64,000 nucleotides of DNA from Priestia filamentosa. Its GTDB lineage: Bacteria; Bacillota; Bacilli; Bacillales; Bacillaceae_H. The translations under genes and the position numbers were made by a program. The notes under the pieces are model-generated. The model saw only the letters and a program-made list of their open reading frames with translations, was not told the origin of the DNA and made no database searches. The stretch spans positions 930,001-994,000 of the forward strand of contig NZ_FXAJ01000001.1 in assembly GCF_900177535.1 (NCBI RefSeq), written 5' to 3'. Shown one piece after another: positions 16,151 to 27,100 of the stretch (position 1 is its first letter; each line of letters begins with the position of its first letter).

Positions 16151-17173
16151 CTAAGCTTTTGCTTTTGAAAGTAAATAGAGAAAATAAGGAACACCAATAA
16201 TCGATAACACGATACCAACCGGAAGCTCAAGTGGTTGAAAAATGGTTTTTCCAATATAATCAGAAAGTAAAACAAGCAGCATTCCAATTCCGCCACAAAC
16301 AGGAATAACGCGTCTATGGTGAACACCAACAAGCCTTCTTGCAATATGTGGAGACAAAAGGCCAACAAAAGCAATGCTTCCTGAGACAGCTACACATGCA
16401 CTAACAATCCCAATACTTCCTAATAGTAAAAGTACCTTCTCTTTTTCAACTGAAACACCCAAGCTTTTAATACTTGATTCTTCAAGCTGAAAGAGGTCGA
16501 GCAAATGAGCTTTTCGATATAAAAGAGGGATAAGAATGAGCAGCCAAGGCACGATAGAGAGAACATAGTGCCAGTTAGCATCGTAAATACTTCCGGAAAG
16601 CCAGACTGTTGCCATTTCAAAATCAGAGGAGTTCATTTTAAGAGAAAGATAGAGAGAAAGAGCTCCAAACCCTGAGCTAATCGCAATTCCGGTTAAAATC
16701 AGTCTTCCTGTATCAATTCGTCCGTTTTGCCATGAAAATATGAAAATTAAGAAGGCGGCTAAAAGGCCTCCACAAAGTCCAAAAATTGGCATAATCATGA
16801 GGGAAACGAAGCCGGAATTAGCTATTTGGCCTTGGAAGAAAAACATAAATAGAACAATTGCTGTTCCAGCTCCTGAATTAATTCCAAGTATCCCTGAGTC
16901 TGCTAGTCCGTTGCGCGTTACCCCTTGAATAACGGCTCCTGCAATTCCTAATCCTAAACCAACTAATCCGGCAATTAAAATACGTGGAAGTCTAAAATCA
17001 AATATAACAAGATCGTATTTAGGATCCTCATTGATGCGTAAAAGCGTCTCTACTACGTTTCGTACCGTCATTTCGAACGCCCCGCTTGTTAAGCTAAAAT
17101 ACCCTGTTGTTAAGATTAATAGCAACAGAATGATAATTGTAAGCGTATAGCGCTGCCATGAATCTTTAGGCAT
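16151..17173 (-). CDS. feuC: Siderophore ABC permease FeuC-like (FecCD family)
   Basis: A 340-residue, roughly ten-helix permease with the FecCD landmarks RLPRILIAGLVGLGLGIAGAVIQGVTRN near the N-terminus and GSIAFVGLLSPHIARRLVG towards the end. It pairs with the adjacent permease to form a heterodimeric channel for ferric bacillibactin. Its start overlaps the end of that gene by eight bases. Assignment to FeuC rather than a generic FecCD permease rests on order and context. Confidence 0.85.
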   Translation of the reverse strand: MPKDSWQRYTLTIIILLLLILTTGYFSLTSGAFEMTVRNVVETLLRINEDPKYDLVIFDFRLPRILIAGLVGLGLGIAGAVIQGVTRNGLADSGILGINSGAGTAIVLFMFFFQGQIANSGFVSLMIMPIFGLCGGLLAAFLIFIFSWQNGRIDTGRLILTGIAISSGFGALSLYLSLKMNSSDFEMATVWLSGSIYDANWHYVLSIVPWLLILIPLLYRKAHLLDLFQLEESSIKSLGVSVEKEKVLLLLGSIGIVSACVAVSGSIAFVGLLSPHIARRLVGVHHRRVIPVCGGIGMLLVLLSDYIGKTIFQPLELPVGIVLSIIGVPYFLYLLSKAKA

Positions 17174-18173
17174 TTTTTTCGCCCCCTTTCTTTTTCACAA
17201 GATATAGAAAGAAAGGAATGCCAATAAGGGATGTAACAACTCCAATAGGTGTTTCAAAAGGATAGTTTACAAAACGACTTATCACATCACAAAGAGCAAG
17301 AAAAACAGCTCCAATAGCTCCTGCACAAGGAATGAGCCATTTATAATCAATCCCAACTAAAAATCGAGTCATGTGAGGGATAATAAGGCCAACAAAGCCA
17401 ATCTTTCCAACAAGTGCAACAGTTGTACCGGTTAAAATCACAACCGCTAAAATTGCTAGGGTTTTAATCAATCCTGTACGTTCTCCTAAATTGGTAGACA
17501 CTTCATCACCGAGTGAAAGAATTGTGACAGATTTAGAGATAAAAAGAGCAAGGAAAATTCCGATAATCCCAGCCGGCACAGAAAGAGTTAAAACGTCCAT
17601 ATCGACACTATGAAGCTTCGCATTGTACCAAAAACTTATATTTTGGGACACTTGAAAATAAGAGGCAATAGCAGAAGAGATGCCGCTTAAAAATGTTCCA
17701 ATGACCGTTCCGATGATGGCAAGACGAATTGGAGACAAGCCGTTTGGAACAAGAGACCCAAAGCCAAGGACAAGTGCTGCCCCAAGAGCAGATCCTGCGA
17801 TTGAGTAAAGAATCATTGTTGTTGAACTTAAGTTTGGAGAGACCACCATCAAAATCGTAATTACAAAAGCAGATCCATCTGAAACCCCCATAATAGAAGG
17901 AGAGGCAAGGTAATTTCGTGTAATTCCTTGCATAAGTGCTCCTGATATAGCTAGAAAAGCCCCGACAAGCAGGGCTGCTAGCACTCTCGGCAAACGAGAG
18001 GTGAGAATAACATTGTGATCAACATTCGATGGGTCATAATGCATGAAAGCATCCCAAACGCTAAGAATACTAATGTCTTTTGCTCCATATAAAATGGATA
18101 ATAGAATCGTAGCAATTACAAGAAATGGAGTGCTACATAAAATTAGAATAGGAATAGCGCTTGTTTTTAGCAT
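17166..18173 (-). CDS. feuB: Siderophore ABC permease FeuB-like (FecCD family)
   Basis: A 335-residue FecCD permease, partner of the gene that follows. It shows SRLPRVLAALLVGAFLAISGALMQGITRN and GKIGFVGLIIPHMTRFLVG, the latter being the coupling segment. ATG at 18173 is favoured by AGGTG 8 bases upstream; a GTG four codons earlier is the alternative. It lies 18 bases after the binding-protein gene. Confidence 0.85.
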   Translation of the reverse strand: MLKTSAIPILILCSTPFLVIATILLSILYGAKDISILSVWDAFMHYDPSNVDHNVILTSRLPRVLAALLVGAFLAISGALMQGITRNYLASPSIMGVSDGSAFVITILMVVSPNLSSTTMILYSIAGSALGAALVLGFGSLVPNGLSPIRLAIIGTVIGTFLSGISSAIASYFQVSQNISFWYNAKLHSVDMDVLTLSVPAGIIGIFLALFISKSVTILSLGDEVSTNLGERTGLIKTLAILAVVILTGTTVALVGKIGFVGLIIPHMTRFLVGIDYKWLIPCAGAIGAVFLALCDVISRFVNYPFETPIGVVTSLIGIPFFLYLVKKKGGEKNA

Positions 18174-18191
18174 ATGTGAACGCACCTTACA

Positions 18192-19148
18192 TTATTTTGT
18201 TAAGTCTTTCTTTGCTGCTTTCAAGAATTCTTGTTTACTATAGGCTGTTCCACCTTGGAAAAGAGGATCAACAGAATTTACGAATACTTTGTCATCTTGC
18301 ACTGCTTTTATGCTTTTCCAAATGGGGTTTTTCTGAAGATCTTCTAATGCTTTTGGTGTTTTAGCATTCTCGCTATCTGCAAACTGAACAAAAAGGTAAT
18401 CTGGATTAATATCTGCAAGTTTTTCAAGTGAAACAAGCTCTTGTGCTTTTACAGGTTTAATTTCTTCTGGTACTTTGATGCCAAAATCATTGTATAGAGA
18501 AGAGTTAAAATATACATCTTGTGGGTAAACATACAAGTTACCACCACGTACGCGTACAAGAAGTACTTTTTTATCTTTTACAGAGCCACTAATATCTTCT
18601 TTTAACTGAGCTGCTTCTTTTTCATAGTCGCTAATAATCTGTTTCGCTTTGTCTGTTTTCCCTGCTAGTCCTCCTAAGAGAAGCAAGTTATCTTTCCAGT
18701 TTGCTGAAACGTGAGAGTATGGAATGGTTGTAGCGACTTTATTTAGCTTTTCAGTCACGTTCTCAGGAGATTTTGATGTCCATAAAATCACGTCAGGATC
18801 CACATTGAGAAGTGTTTCTTCGTCAGGCTGCATTTTTTCCCCAATGCCTGTAGCCCCATCTAAGTCTTTTGCTAAATATTCAGGTATTTTCCCACCTACT
18901 GTAATTGTTGCTGCTGGTTTAATGCCAAGCACTGCAGAATCTTCCATCGATTCTAAGCTTGCTGCTGCAATTTTATCCACGTTAGCAGGGAGAGTGTACT
19001 CTTTTCCTAAATATTTGATCGTTTGTTCCTTTGCGCTCGTCTCTTCTGCTTTTGAATCAGACTGCTGAGCTGTTTTTTCTGTGTTGCATGCAGCAAGTCC
19101 TAGCGTAAGTAAAGTAGACATTCCAATTAGAGCAATTTTCTTCTTCAT
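18192..19148 (-). CDS. feuA: Ferric bacillibactin-binding lipoprotein, FeuA-like
   Basis: A 318-residue periplasmic-binding-protein-like lipoprotein. The N-terminus is a lipoprotein signal with lipobox LAAC (Cys21), followed by a Lys/Ser/Glu-rich linker and the two-lobe Fe/B12-binding fold (DKIAAASLESMEDSAVLGIKP and DPDVILWTSKSPE segments). It should capture ferric bacillibactin at the cell surface for the adjacent permeases. A perfect Fur box lies inside its promoter. The best evidence for specificity is the divergent dhb operon. Confidence 0.88.
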   Translation of the reverse strand: MKKKIALIGMSTLLTLGLAACNTEKTAQQSDSKAEETSAKEQTIKYLGKEYTLPANVDKIAAASLESMEDSAVLGIKPAATITVGGKIPEYLAKDLDGATGIGEKMQPDEETLLNVDPDVILWTSKSPENVTEKLNKVATTIPYSHVSANWKDNLLLLGGLAGKTDKAKQIISDYEKEAAQLKEDISGSVKDKKVLLVRVRGGNLYVYPQDVYFNSSLYNDFGIKVPEEIKPVKAQELVSLEKLADINPDYLFVQFADSENAKTPKALEDLQKNPIWKSIKAVQDDKVFVNSVDPLFQGGTAYSKQEFLKAAKKDLTK

Positions 19149-19213
19149 GTTCCTAACCCCTTTTATATTTTTTGTATGTACAGCTAAAATAGCGTGTTCT
19201 CCTTTCTGAATTC

Positions 19214-19242
19214 ATGATACTGATAATCATTATCATTATCAA
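19214..19242 (-). promoter_or_regulatory. feuA promoter with embedded Fur box
   Basis: Minus strand: TTGATA (19242-19237), 17 bases, TATCAT (19219-19214). The spacer contains TGATAATCATTATCA (19221-19235), a perfect 7-1-7 Fur box, so Fur-Fe binding would exclude RNA polymerase. Confidence 0.88.
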
Positions 19243-19523
19243 TATAGCGAGAAATCTTCTAAAATTCAAGGAAGAATTTGAAAAAAATAAAAATAATAAG
19301 CTTCTTTAGATAACGTGTTTAGGTCTTTAGACTTAGAAAATAAAGGAAAAAGAAGCGTGAAAGAAGAGAAAACTCTTTATATATAAGGGGGATTCTAAAA
19401 AAAAAAATAGCTCTAGGATTTTAAAGAAAGATAGTCGAAAAGTTGTTTTTTTTCTTTAAGAAGTTTGAGAGGGTTGACGAGAGTAGTTGAGAAGTATTAT
19501 CATTTGAACTGTTCAATCGATAG

Positions 19524-19538
19524 TGAAAATCATTATCA
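19524..19538 (+). promoter_or_regulatory. Fur box upstream of dhbA
   Basis: TGAAAATCATTATCA matches the 7-1-7 Fur consensus at all but one defined position. It lies 57 bases before the dhbA start. The promoter itself is unclear: TTGACG (19474) and TATTAT (19495) are spaced only 15 bases. The rest of the 19150-19590 divergent region is AT-rich and holds no gene that I can see. Confidence 0.85.
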
Positions 19539-19594
19539 ATTGATTAAGCACTACTAAGATAATTTTTCAGCATAGAAGAGAAGGAAGTGAAGAT

Positions 19595-20374
19595 ATGGGT
19601 GAAGGAAAGCCTAGTGTTGCCCTTATAACAGGAGCAGCTCAAGGGATTGGGAAAGAAGTAGCAAGGAGATTTGCTCAGGAAGGGTTTTTTGTTGCTTTAT
19701 TGGATCAAAATGTTCAAAATCTTCACGCTGTTGAAGAAAGTTTAAAGAGTGAACATTATCAGGCAAAGGCTTTTTCAGTAGATATTACAAAAAGCAAGGA
19801 TGTTGAAGAAATAATTGATGATATTGAAAAGAATATAGGGCCTATTGAATGTTTAGCAAATGTTGCAGGCGTTCTTCGGATGGGAAAAACAGTTGAACTT
19901 AGCGATGAAGATTGGGCGGCAACTTTTGCAGTCAATACAACAGGAGTATTTGTTATGTCTCGAACAGTGAGCCGCTATATGATCAATAGAAGACGTGGCT
20001 CTATCGTAACAGTTAGTTCAAATGCAGGCCATATGCCAAGAATAGATATGGCTGCTTATGCTTCATCAAAGGCAGCTGCAACGATGTTCACGAAATGTCT
20101 AGGATTAGAGCTTGCTCAGTTTGGAATTCGTTGTAACGTTGTAGCTCCAGGATCAACGAACACAGACATGCTGAAATTGCTATGGGAAGACGAAAAAGGA
20201 GAAGAAAACCTTATCAAAGGTTCCCTTGATACGTATAAAACGGGTATACCTCTTCACAAAATAGCAACTCCATCAGATATTGCAGAAGCCGTTTTATTTC
20301 TATCGTCTGACAAAGCAGGTCATATTACGATGAATAGTTTGTGCGTCGATGGGGGCGCAACCCTAGGTGTATAA
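19595..20374 (+). CDS. dhbA: 2,3-dihydro-2,3-dihydroxybenzoate dehydrogenase
   Basis: A 259-residue short-chain dehydrogenase. It has the NAD-binding TGAAQGIGKEVARRF motif, NVAGV, the catalytic Ser in VTVSSNAGHMPR and YASSKAA as the Tyr-Lys motif. It oxidises 2,3-dihydro-2,3-dihydroxybenzoate to 2,3-dihydroxybenzoate (DHB), the aryl cap of the siderophore. First gene of the dhbACEBF operon; GAAGGAAGTGA precedes the ATG. Fur control is likely from the box just upstream. Confidence 0.93.
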   Translation: MGEGKPSVALITGAAQGIGKEVARRFAQEGFFVALLDQNVQNLHAVEESLKSEHYQAKAFSVDITKSKDVEEIIDDIEKNIGPIECLANVAGVLRMGKTVELSDEDWAATFAVNTTGVFVMSRTVSRYMINRRRGSIVTVSSNAGHMPRIDMAAYASSKAAATMFTKCLGLELAQFGIRCNVVAPGSTNTDMLKLLWEDEKGEENLIKGSLDTYKTGIPLHKIATPSDIAEAVLFLSSDKAGHITMNSLCVDGGATLGV

Positions 20375-20395
20375 CCTTAAAAGGAGGAACAAAAG

Positions 20396-21571
20396 ATGAA
20401 GCAAAGCGTAATGGAGGAAGCTACAAAACCATTGCTTGAACAGTATGAGAAAGGAGACTTTTTCTTTTCTTCACCAACAAAAACGTTACTTGGAAAAGGA
20501 AAAGTAAAAGAAGTCCCTTTTACAGAAAGAAACGAAATACCAAGCACAGTAAAAGAATTATTACATAATGCAAAACAACAAGGATATGAGAGGCCAATTG
20601 CTGTTGGAGCCATTCCATTTTTGCCGTCTCAATCGTCTAAACTTATCATTCCTGAACATGTTCATATTGAAGAAACAGAAAAAGTGAAAGAACACGATTT
20701 TTCTAACGAGGACATTCAATATGAAGTACGCTCTTTTCCAAGCGGAGAAGAATACGAAGAAGGAGTGAAAGCTGGATTACAAAGTATCCGAGAGGGAGAA
20801 ATCAACAAGATTGTTCTAGCTCGCTCCTTGTTAGTATCCGCTTCAAAAGCAATTAACGTACCAGAGCTTTTATATAAGCTCGCTTCAAAAAATCAGCATG
20901 GTTATACATTTGCCGCTAACGTTAGTGATGAGGTAGATAACAAAACGCTTGTAGGAGCAAGTCCCGAGCTTTTAATTGCCAAACGTGGCAACCAAATTGT
21001 TTCAAATCCTCTAGCAGGCTCAAGACCGCGAAGCAAAGATCCGATTGAAGATAAACGAAGAAGTGAAGAGCTTCTTTCTTCTGAAAAAGACTTATATGAA
21101 CATGCGTTTGTTGTTCAAGAAATTACTCGGGCACTTAAGCCATATTGTAAAAATCTACATGTACCAGAAAAACCAGAACTGCTTCATACCGAAACAATGT
21201 GGCATTTATCAACAGTGATAACAGGAGAAGTAGCAGATGACAGCATTTCTTCGCTTGATCTTGCTCATGTGCTTCATCCAACACCTGCTGTATGCGGGAC
21301 ACCGACTGAACAAGCTCGTCAGAAGATTCAGGATATTGAGCCGTTTGACCGTAGCTTTTTCACTGGCACTGTAGGATGGTGCGATGAAAATGGAGATGGA
21401 GAGTGGATTGTAACGATTCGTTGTGCTGAAGTATTAGAAGAATCTCTTCGTCTTTTCGCTGGTGCTGGAATTGTTGAAGGTTCCATTCCAAGCGAGGAGC
21501 GAGCTGAAACAGCGGCAAAGTTTAAAACAATGCTGCGAGCAATGGGAATTAATGAGGAGGAAAAAGAATGA
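20396..21571 (+). CDS. dhbC: Isochorismate synthase
   Basis: A 391-residue chorismate-utilising enzyme of the MenF/EntC type. Its C-terminal half has the family blocks [35 protein letters not shown] and [14 protein letters not shown], and the [21 protein letters not shown] end. It converts chorismate to isochorismate, the first committed step to DHB. AAAGGAGG lies upstream of the ATG. It overlaps dhbE by four bases (ATGA). Confidence 0.94.
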   Translation: MKQSVMEEATKPLLEQYEKGDFFFSSPTKTLLGKGKVKEVPFTERNEIPSTVKELLHNAKQQGYERPIAVGAIPFLPSQSSKLIIPEHVHIEETEKVKEHDFSNEDIQYEVRSFPSGEEYEEGVKAGLQSIREGEINKIVLARSLLVSASKAINVPELLYKLASKNQHGYTFAANVSDEVDNKTLVGASPELLIAKRGNQIVSNPLAGSRPRSKDPIEDKRRSEELLSSEKDLYEHAFVVQEITRALKPYCKNLHVPEKPELLHTETMWHLSTVITGEVADDSISSLDLAHVLHPTPAVCGTPTEQARQKIQDIEPFDRSFFTGTVGWCDENGDGEWIVTIRCAEVLEESLRLFAGAGIVEGSIPSEERAETAAKFKTMLRAMGINEEEKE

Positions 21572-23187
21572 CGTCAGGATTTCCAACGTGGCCGGAAGAG
21601 CTTTTTCATTTTTATGAAAAAGAATGTTGGACAAACGAAACGTTTGGCAGCATGTTGAAAGACCGCGCTAAAACATATGGAGAAAAAATCGCTATAAAAA
21701 GTAATACAAAAGAGTTGAGCTATAGGGAATTAGATCAAAAAGCAGATGAGCTTGCCGCTGGATTTCAAAAGCTTGGATTGAAAAAAGGCGATAAAGTCGT
21801 CTTGCAGCTTCCAAATGAAGCAGAGTTCTTTGAAGTATGCTTTGCTTTATTCCGGTTAGGTGTTCTTCCTGTTTTTGCTTTGCCGTCACACCGCTATAGT
21901 GAGATTCAATATTTTTGTGAGTTTGCAGAAGCTGCTGCTTACATTATTTACGATAAGCACGGTGGATATGATTACCGGAAGCTTGCACGTGAAGTCCAAA
22001 AAGAGACTCCTTCTTTAAAACATGTCATTGTAGTAGGAGAGGCGGAAGAGTTCCTCTCACTTAGCGATATGTATGAAAAAGGGGCTTCTTTCACAGAGGA
22101 TGTTGAACCAAATGACTTTGCTTTTCTCCAGCTATCAGGAGGAAGCACAGGACGCTCAAAACTGATTCCGAGAATGCATAATGACTATATTTATAGTTTA
22201 GTAAAAAGCAATGAAATTTGCGGAATGAATGAAGATAGCGTATATCTTACCGTTCTTCCTGTTGCGCATAATTACCCCTTAAGCTCACCAGGTGTACTTG
22301 GAACGCTATATGGTGGAGGGAAAGTTGTTCTTGCGAGAGATCCTAGCCCTGATGAAGCCTTTGCACTTATTGAAAAGGAAAACGTCACAATTACAGGTGT
22401 TGTTCCTCCTGTTGTGCTTATTTGGCTAGAAGCAAGAAAAACGAGAAATGAAGATTTATCAAGTTTACAAGTGATACAGGTTGGCGGTGCTAAGCTAAGC
22501 GCTGAGGCGGCGAAACGAATTTCTCCTGCATTTGGATGCACGCTTCAACAAGTGTATGGAATGGCGGAAGGTCTTGTAAACTATACGCGTCTTCATGATT
22601 CAGACGAGCGAGTTATTTTCACCCAGGGAAAGCCGATGTCAGAGTACGATGAAATTCGTATTGTGGATGAAAATGACCAAATCGTTGGAATCTCTGAAGT
22701 TGGTGAACTATTAACTCGTGGTCCTTATACAATTCAAGGTTACTATAAAGGCGGTTCTCATAACGAACGAGCATTTACAAAAGACGGATTTTACCGTACA
22801 GGTGACCTTGTCAAAGTAGATGAAGAGGGTTACATCACAGTAGAAGGACGTCATAAAGATCAAATTAATCGCGGCGGAGAGAAAATTGCAGCTGAAGAAG
22901 TAGAAAACCATCTGCTTGCACATGAGGATGTCTATGATGCGGCGATCGTTTCTATGCCAGATCCGTTTTTAGGAGAGCGTTCATGCGCTTATATTATCCC
23001 GTATCGCGAGGGAGTGAAAGCAGCAAGTCTTAAAAAGTTTCTAAAAGAGATCGGACTTGCGGCATTTAAAATTCCAGACCGAATTGAATTTGTTCAAAAA
23101 TTCCCGCAAACCCCGCTTGGAAAAGTGGATAAAAAGAGTTTACGACAAATGATTGAAGAAAAGCTTAACCAACAAACTTTAGTATAA
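21568..23187 (+). CDS. dhbE: 2,3-dihydroxybenzoate-AMP ligase
   Basis: A 539-residue stand-alone adenylation enzyme of the EntE/DhbE type. It shows [17 protein letters not shown] (P-loop), [15 protein letters not shown], the [21 protein letters not shown] hinge and the catalytic [10 protein letters not shown] lysine. It activates DHB and loads it on the aryl-carrier domain of DhbB. The [10 protein letters not shown] segment is the aromatic-acid pocket region typical of DHB ligases. Coupled to dhbC by an ATGA overlap. Confidence 0.95.
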   Translation: MTSGFPTWPEELFHFYEKECWTNETFGSMLKDRAKTYGEKIAIKSNTKELSYRELDQKADELAAGFQKLGLKKGDKVVLQLPNEAEFFEVCFALFRLGVLPVFALPSHRYSEIQYFCEFAEAAAYIIYDKHGGYDYRKLAREVQKETPSLKHVIVVGEAEEFLSLSDMYEKGASFTEDVEPNDFAFLQLSGGSTGRSKLIPRMHNDYIYSLVKSNEICGMNEDSVYLTVLPVAHNYPLSSPGVLGTLYGGGKVVLARDPSPDEAFALIEKENVTITGVVPPVVLIWLEARKTRNEDLSSLQVIQVGGAKLSAEAAKRISPAFGCTLQQVYGMAEGLVNYTRLHDSDERVIFTQGKPMSEYDEIRIVDENDQIVGISEVGELLTRGPYTIQGYYKGGSHNERAFTKDGFYRTGDLVKVDEEGYITVEGRHKDQINRGGEKIAAEEVENHLLAHEDVYDAAIVSMPDPFLGERSCAYIIPYREGVKAASLKKFLKEIGLAAFKIPDRIEFVQKFPQTPLGKVDKKSLRQMIEEKLNQQTLV

Positions 23188-23203
23188 AAAAGGAGTGATT
23201 TTG

Positions 23204-24085
23204 ATGGGTCTTCCATCTATTACATCATACAATATGCCAACTGAAAAAGATTTTCCAAAAAACAGAGTAAACTGGACGCCTGACGCAAGCCGTGCCGTCC
23301 TACTTGTACATGATATGCAGGAATATTTCCTAAATTCCTTTGATCGAGAACAGTCGCCAGTTCCCGAGCTTGTAGAGCACATTGCTTTATTGAAAAAAAC
23401 GTGCGATAACCTCGGAATACCTGTTGTTTATACAGCCCAGCCTGGAAACCAAGATCCGCGTGATCGTGCGCTGTTACAAGACTTTTGGGGAGAAGGATTG
23501 AAAGATGATCCAGAGCAAACGTCAATTTTAAAAGAGCTGTCACCTTCAGAAAAGGATGTTGTGCTAACGAAGTGGAGATATAGTGCTTTTAAACGCACGG
23601 ACTTGTTAGAGAGAATGAAAAAAGAGGGACGCGATCAGCTTATCATTTGCGGTGTTTATGCACATATTGGCTGCTTGATAACGGCAGGGGAAGCATTTAT
23701 GGAAGATATCCAAGCCTTTTTTGTTGGCGATGCACTTGGAGACTTTTCTTTAGAGAACCACAATATGGCGCTGAAGTATGCTTCAGAACGATGCGCTTTT
23801 ACATTATCGACAAACAATTTAATTCATCAGTTAGAAAGCAAAAAAGGAATAGACGTAAAAGGAAAGGTAGCTTCTCTTCTTGAAATTTCACAATCAGAAA
23901 TCGATGACAATGACGATTTAACAGATCTAGGATTAGATTCTATTCGGATTATGAGTCTTGTAGAAGAATGGAGAGATTATAACGAAGAGATTACCTTTAT
24001 GACGCTTGCAGAGCAACCAACGATAGCCACATGGACGAAACTGCTTTCCCAAGGCAAAGAAAAAACGTTTGCAAAAGTAGAATGA
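23204..24085 (+). CDS. dhbB: Isochorismatase with aryl-carrier domain
   Basis: A 293-residue bifunctional protein. Residues 1-200 form the isochorismatase hydrolase (VLLVHDMQEYFLNSF, LTKWRYSAFKRTDLLE and ICGVYAHIGCLITAGEA with the active-site region). The C-terminal 80 residues are an aryl-carrier protein with the phosphopantetheine Ser in DLGLDSIRIMSL. It cleaves isochorismate to dihydro-DHB and presents activated DHB to DhbF. AAAAGGAG with ATG at 23204 sets the start. Confidence 0.95.
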   Translation: MGLPSITSYNMPTEKDFPKNRVNWTPDASRAVLLVHDMQEYFLNSFDREQSPVPELVEHIALLKKTCDNLGIPVVYTAQPGNQDPRDRALLQDFWGEGLKDDPEQTSILKELSPSEKDVVLTKWRYSAFKRTDLLERMKKEGRDQLIICGVYAHIGCLITAGEAFMEDIQAFFVGDALGDFSLENHNMALKYASERCAFTLSTNNLIHQLESKKGIDVKGKVASLLEISQSEIDDNDDLTDLGLDSIRIMSLVEEWRDYNEEITFMTLAEQPTIATWTKLLSQGKEKTFAKVE

Positions 24086-24101
24086 GTAGGGAGCTGATGA
24101 G

Positions 24102-27100
24102 ATGAAGAAGAGTGAAAAAACGCGCTGGGCCCTGTCCGGCGCGCAATCTGGTATTTGGTTTGCACAACAGTTAGACCCGAAGAATCCAATATACAACACA
24201 GGTGAATACATAGATCTTAATGGTGATATAGATATCACAAAGCTTCAAGAGGCAATTAAAGAAGCTGTTTCAGAAGCTGATGCCTTGCACGTTTCTTATT
24301 CAGAGGATGAAAACGGACCTTTTCAAATCTTCGATGAATCAAAGCCTGTGAACGTACATTACATAGATTTAAGTCATGAAGAAAATGCAGAAGAGAAAGC
24401 AAAGAAGTGGATGCGTGAAGACTTAGCTAAGCCTATTTCACTAGAGAAAGATCCTCTTTTTTTACAAGCTGTTTTTAAAATAGAGTCCAAGCGCTTCTTC
24501 TGGTATCAGCGTATTCACCATATTGCTATGGATGCATTTGGTTTTTCGCTTCTCACAAAAAGAGTAGCAAGCCTTTATACATCTCTTCTCAAGGGAGAGA
24601 AAGAGGTAGGAACCTTTTCTCCTTTCACCAACGTATTAGAAGAAGATGTAGCGTATTACCAATCAAAGAAGTTTCGCGATGATGAAAGCTTTTGGATGAA
24701 CTATTTTGAAGATAATCCTGATGTTGTGAGTTTAGGGGAAGAGGTTTCGAATCCTTCTTCAGATATTGTGCAACATACCGTATATTTGCCGAGCAACATG
24801 GTTAGAGAAGTAAAATCATCTTCTGTCTCAAGCAGAAACTGGCACGAAACGATTACAGCAGCTCTCGCGGTTTACATCCATCGTTTAACATCGACAAAAG
24901 ACGTTGTACTATGTTTGCCAATGATGAACAGGTTAGGGTCTGCTGCTCTGCACGTTCCAACGATGGCTTTGAATCTTCTTCCTCTTCGTCTTCAGATTAC
25001 TTCGAGCATGAATTTCTTAGACGTTATCGAAGCTGTTTCAAGCGAGATGCGAAAAATACGTCCACACCGTCGCTACAGACATGAGGAGCTACGAAGAAAA
25101 TTAGGAAAGGTCGGTGGGAATGAACGTATCTTTGGTCCACAAATTAATATTATGCCTTTTCAATATGCGCTAAATTTTGGAGGATATAAAGCTACTACGC
25201 ATAAGCTTGCAACAGGTCCAGTTGATGATATTACTTTTAATGTGTATGACCAAGAAGATGAAAATGGTCTGCGTATTGATGTAGAAGGAAATGCTTCTAT
25301 CTATACAAAAGAAGATATCGCCCTTCATAGCGAACGTTTCTTACAACTCCTTCAAATGTTTATGGAAAGCCAAACATCTCTTACCGTTGGAAAAGTACCT
25401 CTTTTGCTTGAAAAAGAGCAAGCGCAGTTAGCGGAATATAACGATACCACTGTAAAGCTTCCACCTCAAACGCTAGTAGAACTCTTTGAACATAGTGTAG
25501 AACAATATGAGGGAAGAACGGCTTTTTCAGACAGCTCTGTTTCGCTTACATATAAAGAAGTAAATGAAAAAGTAAATCGACTTTCTCGTTTGCTAAGAGA
25601 GCACGGAGTAAAGAGTGAAGATTTTATTGGAATTATGATGGATCGATCGGTGGACATGGCTATTTCAATGCTTGCTGTATTAAAAGCAGGGGCTGCCTAT
25701 GTTCCAATTGATCCAGAGTATCCAGCAGAACGAATCTCTTACGTGCTTCAGGATGCAAAACCTTCGCTTGTTCTAACAGATGAGAAGTCTGCCCCTTCTT
25801 TAGATGATCAAACAGTAGATCGTTTTGTACTAGATGAAGAACATGTTCAGTATAAACTCGCCTCTTATGAGGATGCTCGGGAAGAAATCCTTCTCGTTTC
25901 AGAGGAGTCTCCTGCTTATATGATTTATACCTCTGGTTCAACAGGAAACCCAAAAGGTGTTGTCATTTCAAGAAAGAGTTTAGTTAACTTTTTGCATGCT
26001 ATGCAGCATGATGTTTCGATGAAAAAAGAGGACAAGTTGCTCGCTGTAACAACTATTTCGTTTGATATTTCAGCTCTTGAACTTTACCTTCCTTTTTTAA
26101 GCGGCGCACAGTGTGTGATTGCGAAAAAGGAAGAAGTACAAGATCAAGCACAGCTTGCGTCCCTTCTACAAAAAGAAGCAGTGACGGTTATGCAAGCCAC
26201 ACCAACGTTGTGGAGAGCCCTTCTTTCCTATAGTAGAGAAGCCGTACGAGGACTTCGCGTGCTTGTCGGAGGAGAGGCACTACCAGGAGATCTCTTAGGT
26301 CATTTCCGAGAACTAGATTGCGAAGTTACGAACTTTTATGGTCCAACTGAAACTACGATTTGGTCGTCTTCTGTCACATTCTCTAAAGATGGTAACGAGA
26401 CACCAAACATTGGGACACCGATCTTAAATACAACAATGTACGTGTTAGACAGCGCCTTACAGCCTGTCCCGTACGGTACGCTTGGTGAACTTTATATTGG
26501 AGGAGAAGGACTTGCTCACGGATATTTTAATAGACCTTCTTTAACAAGCGAACGTTTTATTGCAAATCCTTTTGAACCTGGAACAAGAATGTATCGCACT
26601 GGTGATATTGTACGGTTTAGTAAAAACGGTTCACTTGAATATGTAAGCAGAGCGGATCACCAAATCAAAATGCGCGGCTTCCGAATTGAGCTGGGAGAAA
26701 TTGAAAATGTGATTTCAGCTTATGAGACTGTATCTCATAGTACAGTTATTGTACGAAAAACAGATGCTGGCTCAGATCAGCTTGTTGCTTATATTGTTCC
26801 TCTAGAGGGAGAAGAAGTTGATACGCGAGCACTGCGTCAGTACGTTAGTGAACAATTACCAGAATATATGGTTCCAGCTATCTTTATGACGATGGATAAG
26901 CTTCCGCAAACTCCAAATGGGAAAATTGATCGCAAGGCTCTACCAGAGCCAGATGTTTCGGTTCTAGAAGGAAGAGCGCCTCGTACCCCTCAGGAGGAGA
27001 TGCTAAGAGATTTATTTATCGATGTACTAGGGGTGACAAGCGTTGGAATTGACGATGACTTCTTCCATCTTGGAGGTCACTCTCTATTAGCCTCTGTTTT

